Source: Bicyclus anynana
Taxonomy: Eukaryota; Arthropoda; Insecta; Lepidoptera; Nymphalidae
Assembly (NCBI RefSeq): GCF_947172395.1
Contig: NC_069090.1
Coordinates: 13,344,329-13,408,328, forward strand
Length of the DNA: 64,000 nucleotides
Reading direction: 5' to 3'
Each line of letters begins with the position of its first letter. The first letter of the stretch is position 1. The translations under genes and the position numbers were made by a program. The notes beneath the pieces are model-generated. The model was not told the origin of the DNA and did no database searches. It saw nothing but the letters and a program-made list of their open reading frames with translations. Of the stretch, positions 1 to 12,173 are shown in pieces.

Positions 1-404
1 CATGTTGCGCTTACAAATTGCAATTGCACCTCTACGAGGTTAATCCAACTTGTTAGAATCAACGCTAGATAACCGTGCTTTTCTGTCGGCTTTTATTATG
101 CCGTGCAAGAAATGTATTCACTGGAGTGCAGTCATTCTATACATATAAAAAAACTTAAGTGTCTGTCTGTGATTTTAAAATAATCGCGTCTTCTCTTGCT
201 TTTAAGATACCAAAATACGAACTTTTATTTGTCAATCTGTCTATTTATTACTGTCTATCCCTGGAACTGCTTAATTTTTTTTTAATGGGAGTTTCAGTGG
301 ATAAAATTCCTACTTACCAGTAAGAGAAATTGTAGCTAAAAGTTTAAAACCTTCGCGATTATCTCCAATGCGGGAACTGGTTGAAAGAGATAATCCTACT
401 AATA

Positions 405-782
405 TCCTACTAATATTATAAATGCGAAAGTTTGTATGGATGTTTGGATGTATGTTTGGATGTTTGTTACTTTATAACGCCGCTATTACTGAAGCTTAGA
501 ATGAAAATAGATTTCACACTGGATTAACACATAGGCTACTTTTTATCCCGAAAAAATCTATGCTTTCCCGAGATTTGCGAAAACTGATGATTTTGATGAT
601 ATGAATGTTTGTTACTCTTTCACGCCTCAACTACTGAACCGAATTAGCTGAAACTTGGTATTAAGATATATTATAGCCTGGATTAACACAAAGACTACTT
701 TTTATCCCGGAAAAATCCATGGTTCCCGAGGGATTTGTGAAAAACTAAATTCCACGCGGACGAAGTCGCGGGCGTCCCCTAG
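405..782 (+). mobile_element. Helitron-like non-autonomous element
   Basis: Starts TC after an A and ends CTAG before a T, the Helitron layout. The 5' part carries TACTAATATTATAAA. The 3' part carries GCGGACGAAGTCGCGGGCG, shared with other copies in this window. Confidence 0.65.
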
Positions 783-1855
783 TAGAATATAAGAACTCCC
801 TTCTTTCTGTCACTAAAAACTAATGCGTAATGAGCGTAGGAGCGAGTGAATGAATAGTGAGTGTGAGTCCCGGTCAACGCTCTGCCCACAACTTATTAAC
901 ATTCAAGGAACATTCGCTGTCTTCTGTCATGTCATGCGACTCTTCATTCATCGTTCCCTAAGCTTTTTTATCTTTTCATATGAGTGTGCAAATCTAGAAT
1001 CAGCTTTACTTTAAAAGAAGGTTTAAGCATATTATTTGATGAATATTACTGCTCAAGGTTTTTGCTTAAAAGGGATCGAATTGCAAGGAACACTTTAAGG
1101 CAAACTAAACTAGATTAAATTAAGGCAAACTAGACTAGGTAGGTATACAAGAAATTAAGATTAGAAAAATATTTAGAGACAGAATTTAATTCTCTAAAGT
1201 ACAATAGTAACTAAACTAAAGTAGGTACTTCTAATTTAAGGCTATTAATCTCAATAATTCTAGATATAAAATCACGCGTCGATAGATACAATTAATTAAT
1301 CTTTTTCGAAGAAATAATGAAATTGTCTTCAGTATTTCCTTCCTCAAAAATATTTATTTTAATGGCATGGCCAAAATATTTTAAGAATTCTTCCACATTA
1401 ACAATTTCATTCCTAAAAGAATATTTTTGAGTCATCGGGCCAGTTCTTACATTATCAGAAGCAGCATTTCAGACCAATTTGTTATTTAATGTCGCCTTTG
1501 TCATTTGAACTGTCCAGTACAGTTTTACATGAGTCAACGGCAACCCAAATGCCTCGGAATGCTATCAACGACTCATTCCGTTGTTACTTACCTCCTAATA
1601 ATCTCATTAACTTGATCGAGGGAGATCGAGCACACACACTTACTTTTATGTAATCTACACATATAACATATTGTCGCTTTGGTTTATAAATAAGGCAAGA
1701 TATGCCTTATTTATATAACAAAGTATATGATATTACATTTTATCCCGACAACCCGTATTCAAGCAGCGTGATGGACTTGAGCTCTACATATTCACCTCTC
1801 CTTCTCGTATATAGGAAGGACGCTTGACCGTGTTAATGTAATGAACAAATCTAGA

Positions 1856-2604
1856 ATAGGGATAATGACAGTTTTTTAAATTGTATATAAATTAGTATAA
1901 ATTTCAAATAGTAGTTGTAAAATGTTTCCTTTTCTTGTTACTGTAAAATGTATTTTTTTTCTTATGTAAACTTATTTAATGTAATCGTCAACTTATTTTA
2001 ATATTACGGAAATGTGCATGCCGTGTCTACCTTCATTTGATTGTGCAGAGCCTTGTGTTTGTGTTTTTTTTTAGATTGTATTTGTGTAAATGCTGCGACA
2101 GTCACTGGTGGACCAAATAAATAAATAAATAAATAAGAGTATGCTATTAGTAAAGCAACTTTGTAGAAGGAACAGGGTATCTGCGATCATTACTTTCGGA
2201 GCTGCAGGGATTTCAACGGTCAGATTTGTGGCGCTGCCACGGATCCCTGAAAAACGCCCCATACAAAATGACACGAACTAATGACGTCGTAGGTAATGTA
2301 GTGATCGTTAGATTTGTATGTGCGTTCAAACAAAATTACTAATATCTCTGTTATTTGTGCGGTTATGTTTATAGTTCATATATTAAAAAATGTCACATTT
2401 AATGTACGGAAGCTAAAACTGTATGAATTTTCATCTAATTACGATAAAATATTTTTAATAGATTTTGAGATTTTATAATCTCATTTATTTTGCAAATATC
2501 CAGACAGAATCTTTGCTTTTTATGTATAAATTAGTTAACTTTGACCTTATTTACCTGAACGTATCTTAAAAATCAATATATTCAAACCTAGTCATCATCC
2601 CCAT
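1856..2604 (-). mobile_element. MITE family M1, copy A (reverse), interrupted by a retroelement 3' end
   Basis: Reverse-orientation copy of a roughly 470-bp element also found at 4281-4699 and 35580-36047. Ends are imperfect inverted repeats (ATGGGGATGATGACTAGG against ATAGGGATAATGACAG). About 239 bases at 1895-2133 are absent from the other copies. Confidence 0.75.
1895..2133 (+). mobile_element. Retroelement 3' end with (AAAT)n tail, inserted in MITE copy A
   Basis: Interrupts the MITE between bases that are contiguous in the copies at 4281 and 35580. The last 100 bases match the reverse strand at 62725-62835, and both copies end in a run of AAAT units, as non-LTR retroelements do. Confidence 0.65.
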
Positions 2605-3194
2605 TTCCCAAGTGTAATAAGTACGAGTAGGCACTACCTGCGTTACGTTACCTTTCTGATATAATGTTACATTTTGCGTATGCGTAACAAAATGCCACCA
2701 GTCCATTTGAAAGACGTAATGTATGTGAAAACTATGCGTACATTCGAAATGTATTCAAATAACGCTTACGTTGTGTGTATGAAATATACGCAAGACACGT
2801 AATCTATTTTGACACGCACTTATTGTGAATTTCACTTACTGGTAGGAACTTATTCAAAATACATACACAATCACTTTGTTCACATATTGTTACTGAATAA
2901 CGGTACAGTTCAAAGAACGCTGAGACAATCGTTTAGAAACTCACTCGTATAACTAATTTTGATGGTTTAACATTAGAGAGTTATGTGTATCACGCATATT
3001 CATGCCTTGGTGGATTATGTAAATCATATTAAAATTCAAATTTATGGTAAACTGAGTTAAAAATTATAATTGTGTGTTGGATTTCTTCAAACAAACCTCA
3101 TTTCAAAGCACAATATTCATAGTTATTTACCGTCCTTACTTTAGATAAAAGACTGATAATACTTCAACTCTTATAGGTTAAGGAAGCTAGTTAC

Positions 3195-3402
3195 ATCATC
3201 ATCTCCTTACCCTTATCCCACTTAAGTGGGGTCGGAAAAATATGTCAATCTTTTCCATTCGTCTCTATTACTCGTCAACTCATCATCCACTCCTTTTACA
3301 CACATGTCCTCTTTCACACAATCCAACCATCTCTTCTTTGGCCTTCCTCTCCTCTTATGACCTTCCACTTGCACATTGAACATTTTTCTAGTAATATGAC
3401 TT
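3195..3402 (-). pseudogene. RTE-type LINE 3' fragment (CCACTTAAGTGG family)
   Basis: Reverse complement of the 3' end of the LINE relic at 41560-42411, including the palindrome CCACTTAAGTGG, the GGATAAGGGTAAGGAG tail and ATG repeats. It encodes only part of the C-terminal ORF segment. Confidence 0.75.
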
Positions 3403-3540
3403 TTAAGGAAGTTAGTTACATTTACACCATTAATAAATCACCATTAAAAAAAGGTCCCGGAAAAATATGTCCAAGTATCAGTGTCAAATTTTAAGCCTGG
3501 TGTTGTTGGTTGTGTTATACAACCAACAACTCTAACTAGG

Positions 3541-3650
3541 TATAAAGCCACGTTATTTGTGAGTGTCATGGGTTACACTTTATCCCCGTATTCACAGAAG
3601 AATGGGAACTACGCGGGTGAATCCGCAGAGGGTCAGCTAGTTAAAATATA
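3541..3650 (+). mobile_element. Helitron-like 3' fragment
   Basis: Carries the ATCCCCGTATTC … ACGCGGGTGAATCCGC … CAGCTAG end typical of the family. The 5' part is missing. The 94-codon open frame at 3481 lies on this repeat and is not a gene. Confidence 0.5.
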
Positions 3651-3768
3651 CGTGAAGATAGCTTTCTGTTTACATTTTCTATTATCCTATAACGAATGCA
3701 GCTGCCCAGGAGCATACTACAGTCTGAGGAATAGTCCAGGATCCGTGGAGCATTTTTACAATTGATTA

Positions 3769-4089
3769 CTATCAAGTTAATTTTCCGTGAGTAGCTTCAT
3801 CTTGATGAGATGGTTATAACTTGGCAAGTTCGTTGATAACACCATGATAGGTGGCGACGGCGGGAAGAACTGCACGGGTGTGGAATCGTACGCGCGGGGC
3901 AGAGGGAAGGACTGCGCGGATTTAACTTACCAACCACAATGTCATAAAAATTACGTTGTACATTTTCTCGCTCCGTAGCTCAGAAATTACCTGGTAACCC
4001 AGTTAGCTACCAGAATCAAGAATTTACCTGAATAAAAAAGTTGCGCGTCGTATCAAGATGAAGCTGCTCACGGAAAACTAACTTGATAG
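3769..4089. mobile_element. MITE with 38-bp terminal inverted repeats
   Basis: Left arm 3769-3806 and right arm 4052-4089 are reverse complements with two mismatches, starting CTATCAAGTTA. Total length is 321 bp. No coding capacity. Superfamily not determined. Confidence 0.75.
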
Positions 4090-4280
4090 TTGTAATGTTT
4101 GCGCACACTTTGGTGATCAGTTGATCACTCGGTTAATTACTTCCCCTCGGTTGAACATTGTATCTACTTAGTTTCTTCTACGTATAGGTAAGTACTACTC
4201 TAGCACCCAAATTTGACTGATTTCCTCCTATCTGGCGTGTATTTATAGCCTAGGCTGTTGACATAGTATAATAGTAATCA

Positions 4281-4699
4281 ATGGGGATGAAGTCTAGGTT
4301 TGAATATATTGATTTTTATGATACATTTGGGTAAATAATGTCAATGTTAACTAATTTATACATAAAAAGCAAAGGTTGACTGGATATTTAGTTTTAGCTT
4401 CCTTACATTAAATGTGACGTTTTTTAATATATGAAGTATAAACATAAACGCATAAATATTTTTGTTTGAACGCACATACAAATCTAACGATCATTATGTA
4501 CCTACGACGTCGTTAAATCGTACTATTTTGTATGGGGCGTTTTTAGGGATCCGCGGTAGCGCCGCAAATCCGACCCTTTAAATCCCTGAAGCTCCGAAAG
4601 TAATGATCGCAGATACCCTGTTATTTTTACAAAATTGCTTTACTATTAGTATACTCTTAATTTATATAGGTACAATTTAAAAAACTGTCATCAACCCTA
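4281..4699 (+). mobile_element. MITE family M1, copy B
   Basis: Forward copy of the element at 35580-36047, somewhat shorter and more diverged. It shares the internal segment with GATCATTA and ATCGCAGATACCCTGTTA. Both ends are extended by CAAT/ATTG. Confidence 0.75.
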
Positions 4700-4955
4700 T
4701 TGTAAAAATGCTCCACGGATCCTGGGCTACTAATACTCGTACAGTGTATGAAGATATATTTCTGTTTTCGAAGCGGCGCGACGTTTGGCCGGAGTGCGTC
4801 GCGCGTGCAGCGCATAAATCTTCGTCATCCAAACGCACACCGAATGCTCTTCCTGTTTCACTTCGGAATTAGAGGACGCTTCTAATTAAGAATGTTTTAT
4901 TTTTTTCTTTCTTTCTTTCCGCTCGATATCTACGTTCGAATATTGAAATGTCGAG

Positions 4956-5284
4956 TTTTTTTTTTTATTCTTTACAAGTTTAGCCCTTGACTACAATCTC
5001 ACCTGATGGTAAGTGATGATGCAGTCTAAGATGGTAGCGGGCTAACTTGTTAGGAGGGGGATGAAAATCCACAGCCCTTTCGGTTTCTACACGACATCGT
5101 ACAGGAACGTTAAATTGCTTGGCGGCACGTCTTTGTCGGTAGGGTGGTAACTAGCCACGGCCGAAGCCTCCCACCAGCCAGACCTGGACCAATTAAGAAA
5201 ACCTCAATCGGCCCAGCCGGGGATCGAACCCAGGACCTCCGTCTTCTAAATCCACCGCGCATACCACTGCGCCACGGAGGCCGT
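4956..5284 (-). mobile_element. tRNA-derived SINE, type 1
   Basis: On the reverse strand it starts with a tRNA-like head carrying box A (GGCGCAGTGGTATGCGC) and box B (GGGTTCGATCCC), runs about 330 bp and ends in an A-rich tail. Full-length sister to 7311-7634. Confidence 0.85.
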
Positions 5285-6104
5285 TTGCAATTGAGTTTTG
5301 ATCACATATCACCGAATTGAGATTCACGTTAAGCTTGGATGACGTTCAAGGAAACAGATGATTCGTGTTTGTGGTAGTTGAAACACCCCGAGCAGTTCTG
5401 AGGGATTCCTTTAGAATCCCCAGAACATCATCAATAATTACAACACAAAACGCTGAAGCGTGAAAGCGCAAACTAAACCAAAAACCTTTGCGACTAAAGG
5501 TTCATCGTCACATCGTGTTTATGCATCCCCAGATTTCTTATCGCTCGTCACCAGTCACCCGGGTCTCAGCTGAAAATCAGCGCTGGGAATTTTTGCAATG
5601 AATAGGTATTGCTGAGCTGTAAACCCTTTCTGTTTGGTGTTACAGACAGTCATTTATAATATCTAAGATAGGATGTAGGTACTGTTTGTGACACTAAAAA
5701 TGAATAAACATATATTCTATATTTCTTTTTCTCATAGACTACTTTAAAAGTAATAGGCACCTAATAATAAATAGTAGAAAATCTACACCTTGTCTACTAA
5801 TAACAAGACAACTCTATAATATATAACCAGTATATAATGTTCTCTATATAACAACAAAGACTCGCTAACAAGATTAAAAAAGTGCACGTAGGCGGAAGCA
5901 AGAGTTCCAAATGATTTCACTTTCACACTTGTCCTGAGCATCTTAATTCGCTCATATCAAATACTTGTTTGCGGATCTCGAGTGTAGCCCAGATTTGGAT
6001 AGACTGGACTATTAGCCGCCCACGCGTGTTACTTGTTACATTATTATAGTTTGAAATTTATTGTATGTAGTAGAGATCTTTGTGACTGAGTTTATATTGC
6101 TGAA

Positions 6105-6345
6105 CTCAGACTAATTACATGAGCACCTGCCTCGGTAGAAGTTACTTTTACGTCAAAGTATATGATCAACGATCTAATGCGATTATGAAAATTGTCTCTA
6201 TAGAATCGATGATTTATAGTTGTAATCGTGTTCGTCGGTTAAAGAGCTCTGTAAAAATTCTTTTTTGTGTAGTTGAATGGTGTGAAAACGGTCCACAACC
6301 TTTAGTTTAGTATAAGATAATCTAAACTCGTTTTCCTCAAAAAAA
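6105..6345 (+). repeat. Dispersed repeat shared with 37007-37120
   Basis: About 100 bp around GATCAACGATCTAATGCG and TCTCTATAGAATCGATG recurs in reverse orientation just upstream of the exon at 37155. The flank with GACAATTTTGTTCGTG also recurs near 28470 and 36750. Element type unknown; the open frame over it is not a gene. Confidence 0.5.
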
Positions 6346-7310
6346 TTACAGACAATTTTGTTCGTGAATTTGGGTGGTTAATTTTGAAATGATAACTTCT
6401 TACACACAGGGTACACCGTATCGTAACGTAACGCGTTACAGTGCCACTCTGTCTGGCTTCCCTTTCTTTGACGCATACGATAGCACGCTTAAGTTATCAC
6501 TACTGTCGAGCGTCCCGAGACGCACACGTTTTTTCAAGGTTCCTTAGTCCACAATGAACCCTTATAGTTTCGTCATGTCCGTCTTTCCGTTCATCTGTCT
6601 GTCCGCGGTATAGACCAGAGACAAAAAAAAACAAACACGGAACGATGACAGAAGCTTGGCTTGACAAAAACCTCCAAGCAAATCTGCTCGCTAGAATGCT
6701 AGACAGAATGCTCGATAAAATGTTCGCTAAAATGTTCTCGTATTTTTCTGTGATGTAACATTCGCACGAATGCTCATTACAAGTGAATGCTCAAGTCTGT
6801 TCTCTGTCTCAGTCTCAGTCTGCACCTTAAGGATTTTACAGATGTTTATCAGTGGCGAAGGATGGAATTTGACGAAGTTATTTTGTATGAACTTCTCAGG
6901 CTCCCTGTAACCAGGATGTTGTCGTTGGTCCGCCTACTGGGGGGCCGACCACCCCTGCGTTATAGATATCTTCTCAATGATCATGCCAATAGCAATGTTT
7001 ATTTATAAATTGTATGCAATTATAAATAACCTGTGTTTTTTTGCGTCAAGCCATCTCTGAGAGATGAAGCGTTTTTACAATCAAACTTAAACCGGTCTTG
7101 TTTACAGACTAGTCGCAAAGTTTTATTGCTCTCGACTGCAGTTCGCCCACATTCGCACGACAGTTTTTTAACGGACGTTAAAAAGGCGTTCGAATATAGT
7201 ATGAAGTAAAATGAAGGTCTATTTCCAACGCCCAAAATTGAAAATGCAACACTGCTCGAAAAATAGCTTCGTGTTTTAAAAACGCTGTCATGTGAACAAA
7301 TACTTTTTGA

Positions 7311-7634
7311 CGGCCTCAGTGGCGCAGTGGTATGCGCGGTGGATTTACAAGACGGAGGTCCTGGGTTCGATCCCCGCCTGGACCGATTGAGGTTTTCTTA
7401 ATTGATCCAGGTCTGGCTGGTGGGAGGCTTCGGCCGTGGCTACTTACCATCCTACCGGCAAAGACGTTCCGCCAAGCGATTAAGCGTTCCGGTACGATGC
7501 CGAGTAGAAACCGAAAGGAGTGTGGATTTTCATCCTCCTTCTAACAAGCCCGCTTCCATCTTAGATTGCATCATCACTTACCATCAGGTGAGATTGTAGT
7601 CAAGGGCTAACTTGTAAAGAATAATATAAAAAAA
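7311..7634 (+). mobile_element. tRNA-derived SINE, type 1 (full length)
   Basis: Starts GGCCTCAGTGGCGCAGTGG, with box A, box B and the GCTTCGGCCGTGGCTA body, and ends GGGCTAACTTGTAAAGAAT plus an A-rich tail. The two overlapping open frames at 7332 and 7402 are chance frames on this SINE. Confidence 0.88.
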
Positions 7635-8459
7635 TTCTTCCGTCTTTAACGTACGTTAAAAAAACTCTCGTGCGAATGAGGGCTAAGCGCGTATGTCTGA
7701 TGAAATAGCCTAAGCCTATAAAGTTGCATGTAAAACCGCTGGGAAAAGCTGCGGATAATAAAACTGGTTGGAGACATTATTGGAAATGAAGTACCACATA
7801 AACATAGCAGTTAACGGCTTATTCGCCGGCAGAATAGTAATACAGTCTGTAGTAAGTTTAATCTAACCAGTTAGCTGTACTTACTACGAGAAAATACTCT
7901 GGAGCTTTCTTTTCAAATTTTATTTAATTTGTTACTTTTTATTAGTTAAAGAATAAGTAGGTACTTACCTACTGCATCGGATGATTCAGTAATTTATATT
8001 CAAAATGTAATCGCTGGCCATAAAGTGCGACGTACGTTGAATACGCAACAGCAGACTGACTTTCTGCGACATGCCTTTTCTTTTATGATCATACTTACTG
8101 TTATTTACATTTATGAAGAATAAATATTTAGGAGATTCGACCAGTAAGTGTCAGACCTTTTTAAAATTCCACTACTGGACCATGCATCTCTCCTTAGTTT
8201 ATAAGGACTATTATAGTCTACTACTATTAGTCCGTTTATATGTACAGACATACGTGTCTAGCGTGCCGATGCCGTGGCATACAAAATAATATTTTTCTAT
8301 ACAGTGTTTATTAACGTATTTATATATATCGTAACGCGGCCGACCAGTATTCTCGGAAAGAATATTAATTGTAGGTATATGCGGTTCATATCTGAAGAGT
8401 CCTTTTCTTGAAACCTGTACTAAAATTGACAGCGTCTTACAGACTATATTCATTCAAAA

Positions 8460-8520
8460 GTCAAAATTCGTTTATTTCAAATAAGCTTAGTTTATATACA
8501 ATCACTTTCGAAACGTCAGG
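8460..8520 (-). repeat. LINE 3'-end-like fragment (AAGTGCTTGTAAA family)
   Basis: Reverse-strand match to the short module also seen at 57867-57930 and, degraded, at 15410-15460, 23040-23080 and inside the hAT-like MITE at 9350-9430. The module reads toward a GCCTACTTGAAATAAA tail. Confidence 0.4.
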
Positions 8521-8669
8521 TAATATGATGGTCATTATCTAATAATATTATTAGATAATGGTGATATTGGTCGAAAACTTAAAATTAAAGTTATAGGGTG
8601 CCAATCGCGCCTTGGTCCGAGAAGAGCCCACAACGAACTCAGCCAGGGTTTAAAATTATTGTCATAATA

Positions 8670-8788
8670 CATCATTATCATTAACAGTCGATGGACGTCC
8701 ACTGCTGGACATTGTCTCTTGGATGGACTACCAAACTCAACAGTCTCGAGCCTCCAGCATCCAGAAACCCGCTTGATGTCCTGTTGAT
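8670..8788 (-). pseudogene. RTE-type LINE 3' fragment
   Basis: Reverse strand shows the degraded C-terminal end of the family at 28925-29372 (the segment encoding …QWTSIG) followed by a decayed ATG repeat. Confidence 0.65.
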
Positions 8789-9090
8789 GTGTTATTATCA
8801 TTACTTAAGATTATAAATTCAACTTATTCTGTGAAGATGAACGGCGATTCAATTGACTCCAAACTCCAACATTTAAAGGTCAATGAAGAGCATTGCAGAG
8901 AGTCTTTATTTCGTTCGTGTTGTGCGCTCTGAATAGGTTTTCCAGTCACTGTGATCACTTTCGTTCGGAGAAATGCGTGGGACCTCCTTTGTGTGGCAAA
9001 TTAATAAGAAGCTTGACAAGTGTGACACTGTAGCCAACTAACAATACGTCAATTACTGTAAATACTTGGTTTTTTATTAATAATAAATAT

Positions 9091-9567
9091 TAGAGATGGG
9101 CCGAGTACTCGGTTGATACTCGGTACTCGGCATACTCGGCAGATTTTTTGATACTCGTACTCGGCCGAATAACTCGGTCGGTGAATGCCGAGTATACCTT
9201 TAATCAAAAAGTATTTATTAGTAATTTAGGAAATCTTTGAAAATCTCAATTAAATTTAAATAAAATTAAAATGAATGATTTAAAAGAGCAACTGTTGAGT
9301 TTGCCGTCGCCCTTCTCAACAGGAGACTGCGCCTTCTGAGCTGGTGGTAGAGTCACTACAAATAGTCAAACTTGACGTTTCAAAAGTGCTTGTAAACTAA
9401 GCCTACTTGAAAAAACAATTTTGGATTGAAATAATACTTGTTTACGCGCGCGAAATGGGAATTTGATTGAACCGAGTTACTCGGCCGAGTACTCGGTTGA
9501 AAAAAAATTGAACCGAGTAAAACTCGGTACTCGTTACTCGGCAAAAGTGTTACTCGGCGCATCTCTA
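9091..9567. mobile_element. hAT-type MITE with exact 8-bp target duplication
   Basis: Ends TAGAGATGGGCCGAGTA and TACTCGGCGCATCTCTA are inverted repeats. ATAAATAT occurs immediately outside both ends (9083-9090 and 9568-9575), the 8-bp duplication typical of hAT elements. Both sub-terminal regions are packed with ACTCGG/CCGAGT hexamers. Length 477 bp, no transposase. Confidence 0.88.
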
Positions 9568-9688
9568 ATAAATATTAATAGATTATGCTGCTGACATTTA
9601 CTACTAAGTACTTTCTACGGTGATGTTTTATATTGTTTGTGAAGTAGTTATATTACATATGTATTCTGTGGTTATATCGTAAGATAAA

Positions 9689-9816
9689 TCATCATCATCA
9701 TCATCATATATACGTCCACTTGGATATAGGCCTTTTGTAAGGACTTCCAAACATCACGATACTGAGCCGCCTGCATCCAGTGAATCCCTGCGATTCGCTT
9801 GATGTCGTCAGACAGT
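9689..9816 (-). pseudogene. RTE-type LINE 3' fragment
   Basis: Reverse strand: C-terminal remnant of the 28925-29372 family ending in (ATG)n, seen here as (ATC)n. No intact frame. Confidence 0.7.
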
Positions 9817-10501
9817 AAAATAAATAAATAAATATATATTAACTACTTCCGATAAAGTGAAATAAAGGTATTTTGTGCAATTCAGTGTTATAGAGTATCC
9901 GATAATAATTAAAAATTCAGTTACGATTGGCAAAAAAAAAATTTTTTTTTTTTGTTGTATTTTACCAAATACTTTACTTAAATTTTATCAAATCGGAAGC
10001 TTTAGAATTTACGTACCTACTATGTATTTGATTCTGATTACTTCATACTGTCCCTGTTGAAAAAAACTCAACTTGTAGGCTGATTACACATTCGTAATTG
10101 TATAATTTGTCGAAGCAAATTCGCTTGGGCATGCGTCGTATGAATTTATCCAATTAAGCCATCGGACGACCAATTTGTGTCATCAAGTCCTAAAGTTTGT
10201 TGCACACTGAGACTTGGGAAAGCAAAACTGAGATCGATAACGTAAAATTAAAAAAACGAGGTACTTGGATAATTTTAAGCTGTCAACCTGGATGTTACCG
10301 TGTTAAAAATTCCAAATAAAAAAAAATTGTTCCAAAAAAAGTAAAATTGACATTTGGAAGTTTAAGTTGTACTTAAAACGGACGTTTAGCTAATTAGGCT
10401 ATGATATTAAAACATTTCTAAATATCATTGTAACCGTTTTTTGGGAAAAATGAAGTTCCAAAAATACACAAGTTATAATATAACGAAAACAATGTTTAAC
10501 A

Positions 10502-10731
10502 TCTATACTTATATTATAAAGCTGATGAGTTCGTTTGTTTGATTGAACGCGCTAATCTCAGGAACTACTGGTCCGATTTGACAACACTGAAAGAATTTCT
10601 TACTAAAACACTGAAAGAATTTCTTTCAGTGTTAGATAGCCCATTTATCGAGTAAGGCTGTAGGCATATATAATCCCCGTATTCCTACGGGAAAGGGAAT
10701 CACGCGGGTGAAACCGCGCGGTGTCAGCTAG
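10502..10731 (+). mobile_element. Helitron-like non-autonomous element, complete
   Basis: A|TC at the left end and CTAG|T at the right end, with a 3' sub-terminal stem-forming ACGCGGGTGAAACCGCGCG segment. 230 bp. A local duplication around 10590-10632 makes a perfect 13-bp hairpin (arm AACACTGAAAGAA). Confidence 0.8.
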
Positions 10732-10843
10732 TATTTTATATCTGTCTGTTCACGTTTAATAAACTCAATGAAGTACTGTATGAATTTTCATGTTGTTATT
10801 TAGATTAAGAAAATTTTTCCAAAAATATATAGGCTAAAGTCAT

Positions 10844-10874
10844 CCATTGACGGTCAATTATTCTCACGTTTCTG
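10844..10874 (+). repeat. Solo copy of the 31-bp arm found at 12174 and 12291
   Basis: CCATTGACGGTCAATTATTC and the following bases are identical to the left arm of the inverted repeat at 12174-12204. Confidence 0.6.
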
Positions 10875-11577
10875 CAGCGCAAACGACAGCAAAGATGTTC
10901 GAAGTCCTCTGCTAGTTATTAATAAGAAATAAGTTATCATTTGACAATATAATATATTCAACATTCTCTTTAATAATGCACTTATAAATTACAAAATTTT
11001 ATCATTTGTTATTTCATAATCCCCGGTAATAGGACGAGTTTTGCGCGTCTGTTAACACAGAAGTGAATTTTCGTGTTGCAAAATGCAAATGGGCGATCGA
11101 GCTCGAGTTAATTTTACGATAAAGTAATAAAATGACATTAAACCAAATTATAATTACAGTGAGAGTGAGCAATTTATATGATGTAACATATATTAAGTAA
11201 CACCTTTTTCATAATGTGCATATACTTGTCACTTGTTAATTTTATGTAGGAATTTACTTTTTTATTAACGTTGTACAATGCGGGTTGGCTTCTTTGTGGC
11301 AATATTTTTTTTATATATCTCTTTCTGTATGTTCAAAAACATATTTTTTTTATATATTGTAAGCTTTTTATGTCTTACTTGACTACGGGCATTGAACTTG
11401 GAGGTTATTCTATTTAAATAACATAATAGTTATTATGTAATTATTATATCATATATAGGCACATTTCGGCTTTTCTTAACTAGATCTATTTACTTTCGTA
11501 TAATCGATCGGTCGTCGGTGGTAGATCATAACGCAATAACAGACTTGACATCAACTTGACATTACTCCATTTTTTAA

Positions 11578-11717
11578 GGTAAGGGTAGGGTAGAGTAGGG
11601 GTAGGGTAGAGTAGGGAAGGGTAGGGTAGAGTAGGGGTAGGGTAGAGTAGGGAAGGGGTAGGGAAGGGTAGGGTAGAGTAGGGGTAGGGTAGAGTAGGGA
11701 AGGGGTAGGGTAGGGGT
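11578..11717 (+). repeat. GGGTA/GGGTAGAGTA minisatellite, G-rich
   Basis: About 140 bases of GGGTAGGGTAGAGTAGGGG-type units on one strand. Related tracts occur at 43912-43928 and 63548-63642, where they follow the same unique-looking 170-bp segment. Confidence 0.9.
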
Positions 11718-12173
11718 CAGTTAAAAGTTTACGTCTAGTTCACAATAATAGTACGAGACCGTCACCGTACACATGCTATCTGTAAAACACTTTAAAATAG
11801 CATTTTCTTATTTTGGGAGAGTGAGAGGTATAACGCAAACTACTTGTACGGTGAACGAGTTAAATCAATTTGACATACGTGCGATAATATGACTGTTGAA
11901 GTCTGGAGCAACAGCTAGCTATATAAAACATCGTTTTAATCGTTTAATTATCATGATTTCACGCCTCCAATGTGACTAAGACACGCCGTAATGTTATAAT
12001 TAGCTGCAACCGTAACCCCTTAATTGAGGCTCTTCCTTCGATTTGAATATTCTTTTCAGTGTGTCGAAGTGTGCGTTACTTTGCAGAAGTCTTTGCCTTT
12101 GTTCGTGATAGTTCTTTGCAATTGGGTGTTGTGGAATTAACATTTTGATACTTGTACATACAGTTAAAGGTCG

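Noticed and set aside
11578..11717. Interstitial telomere repeat
   Set aside because: The units are GGGTA/GGGTAGAGTA, not the insect TTAGG repeat.
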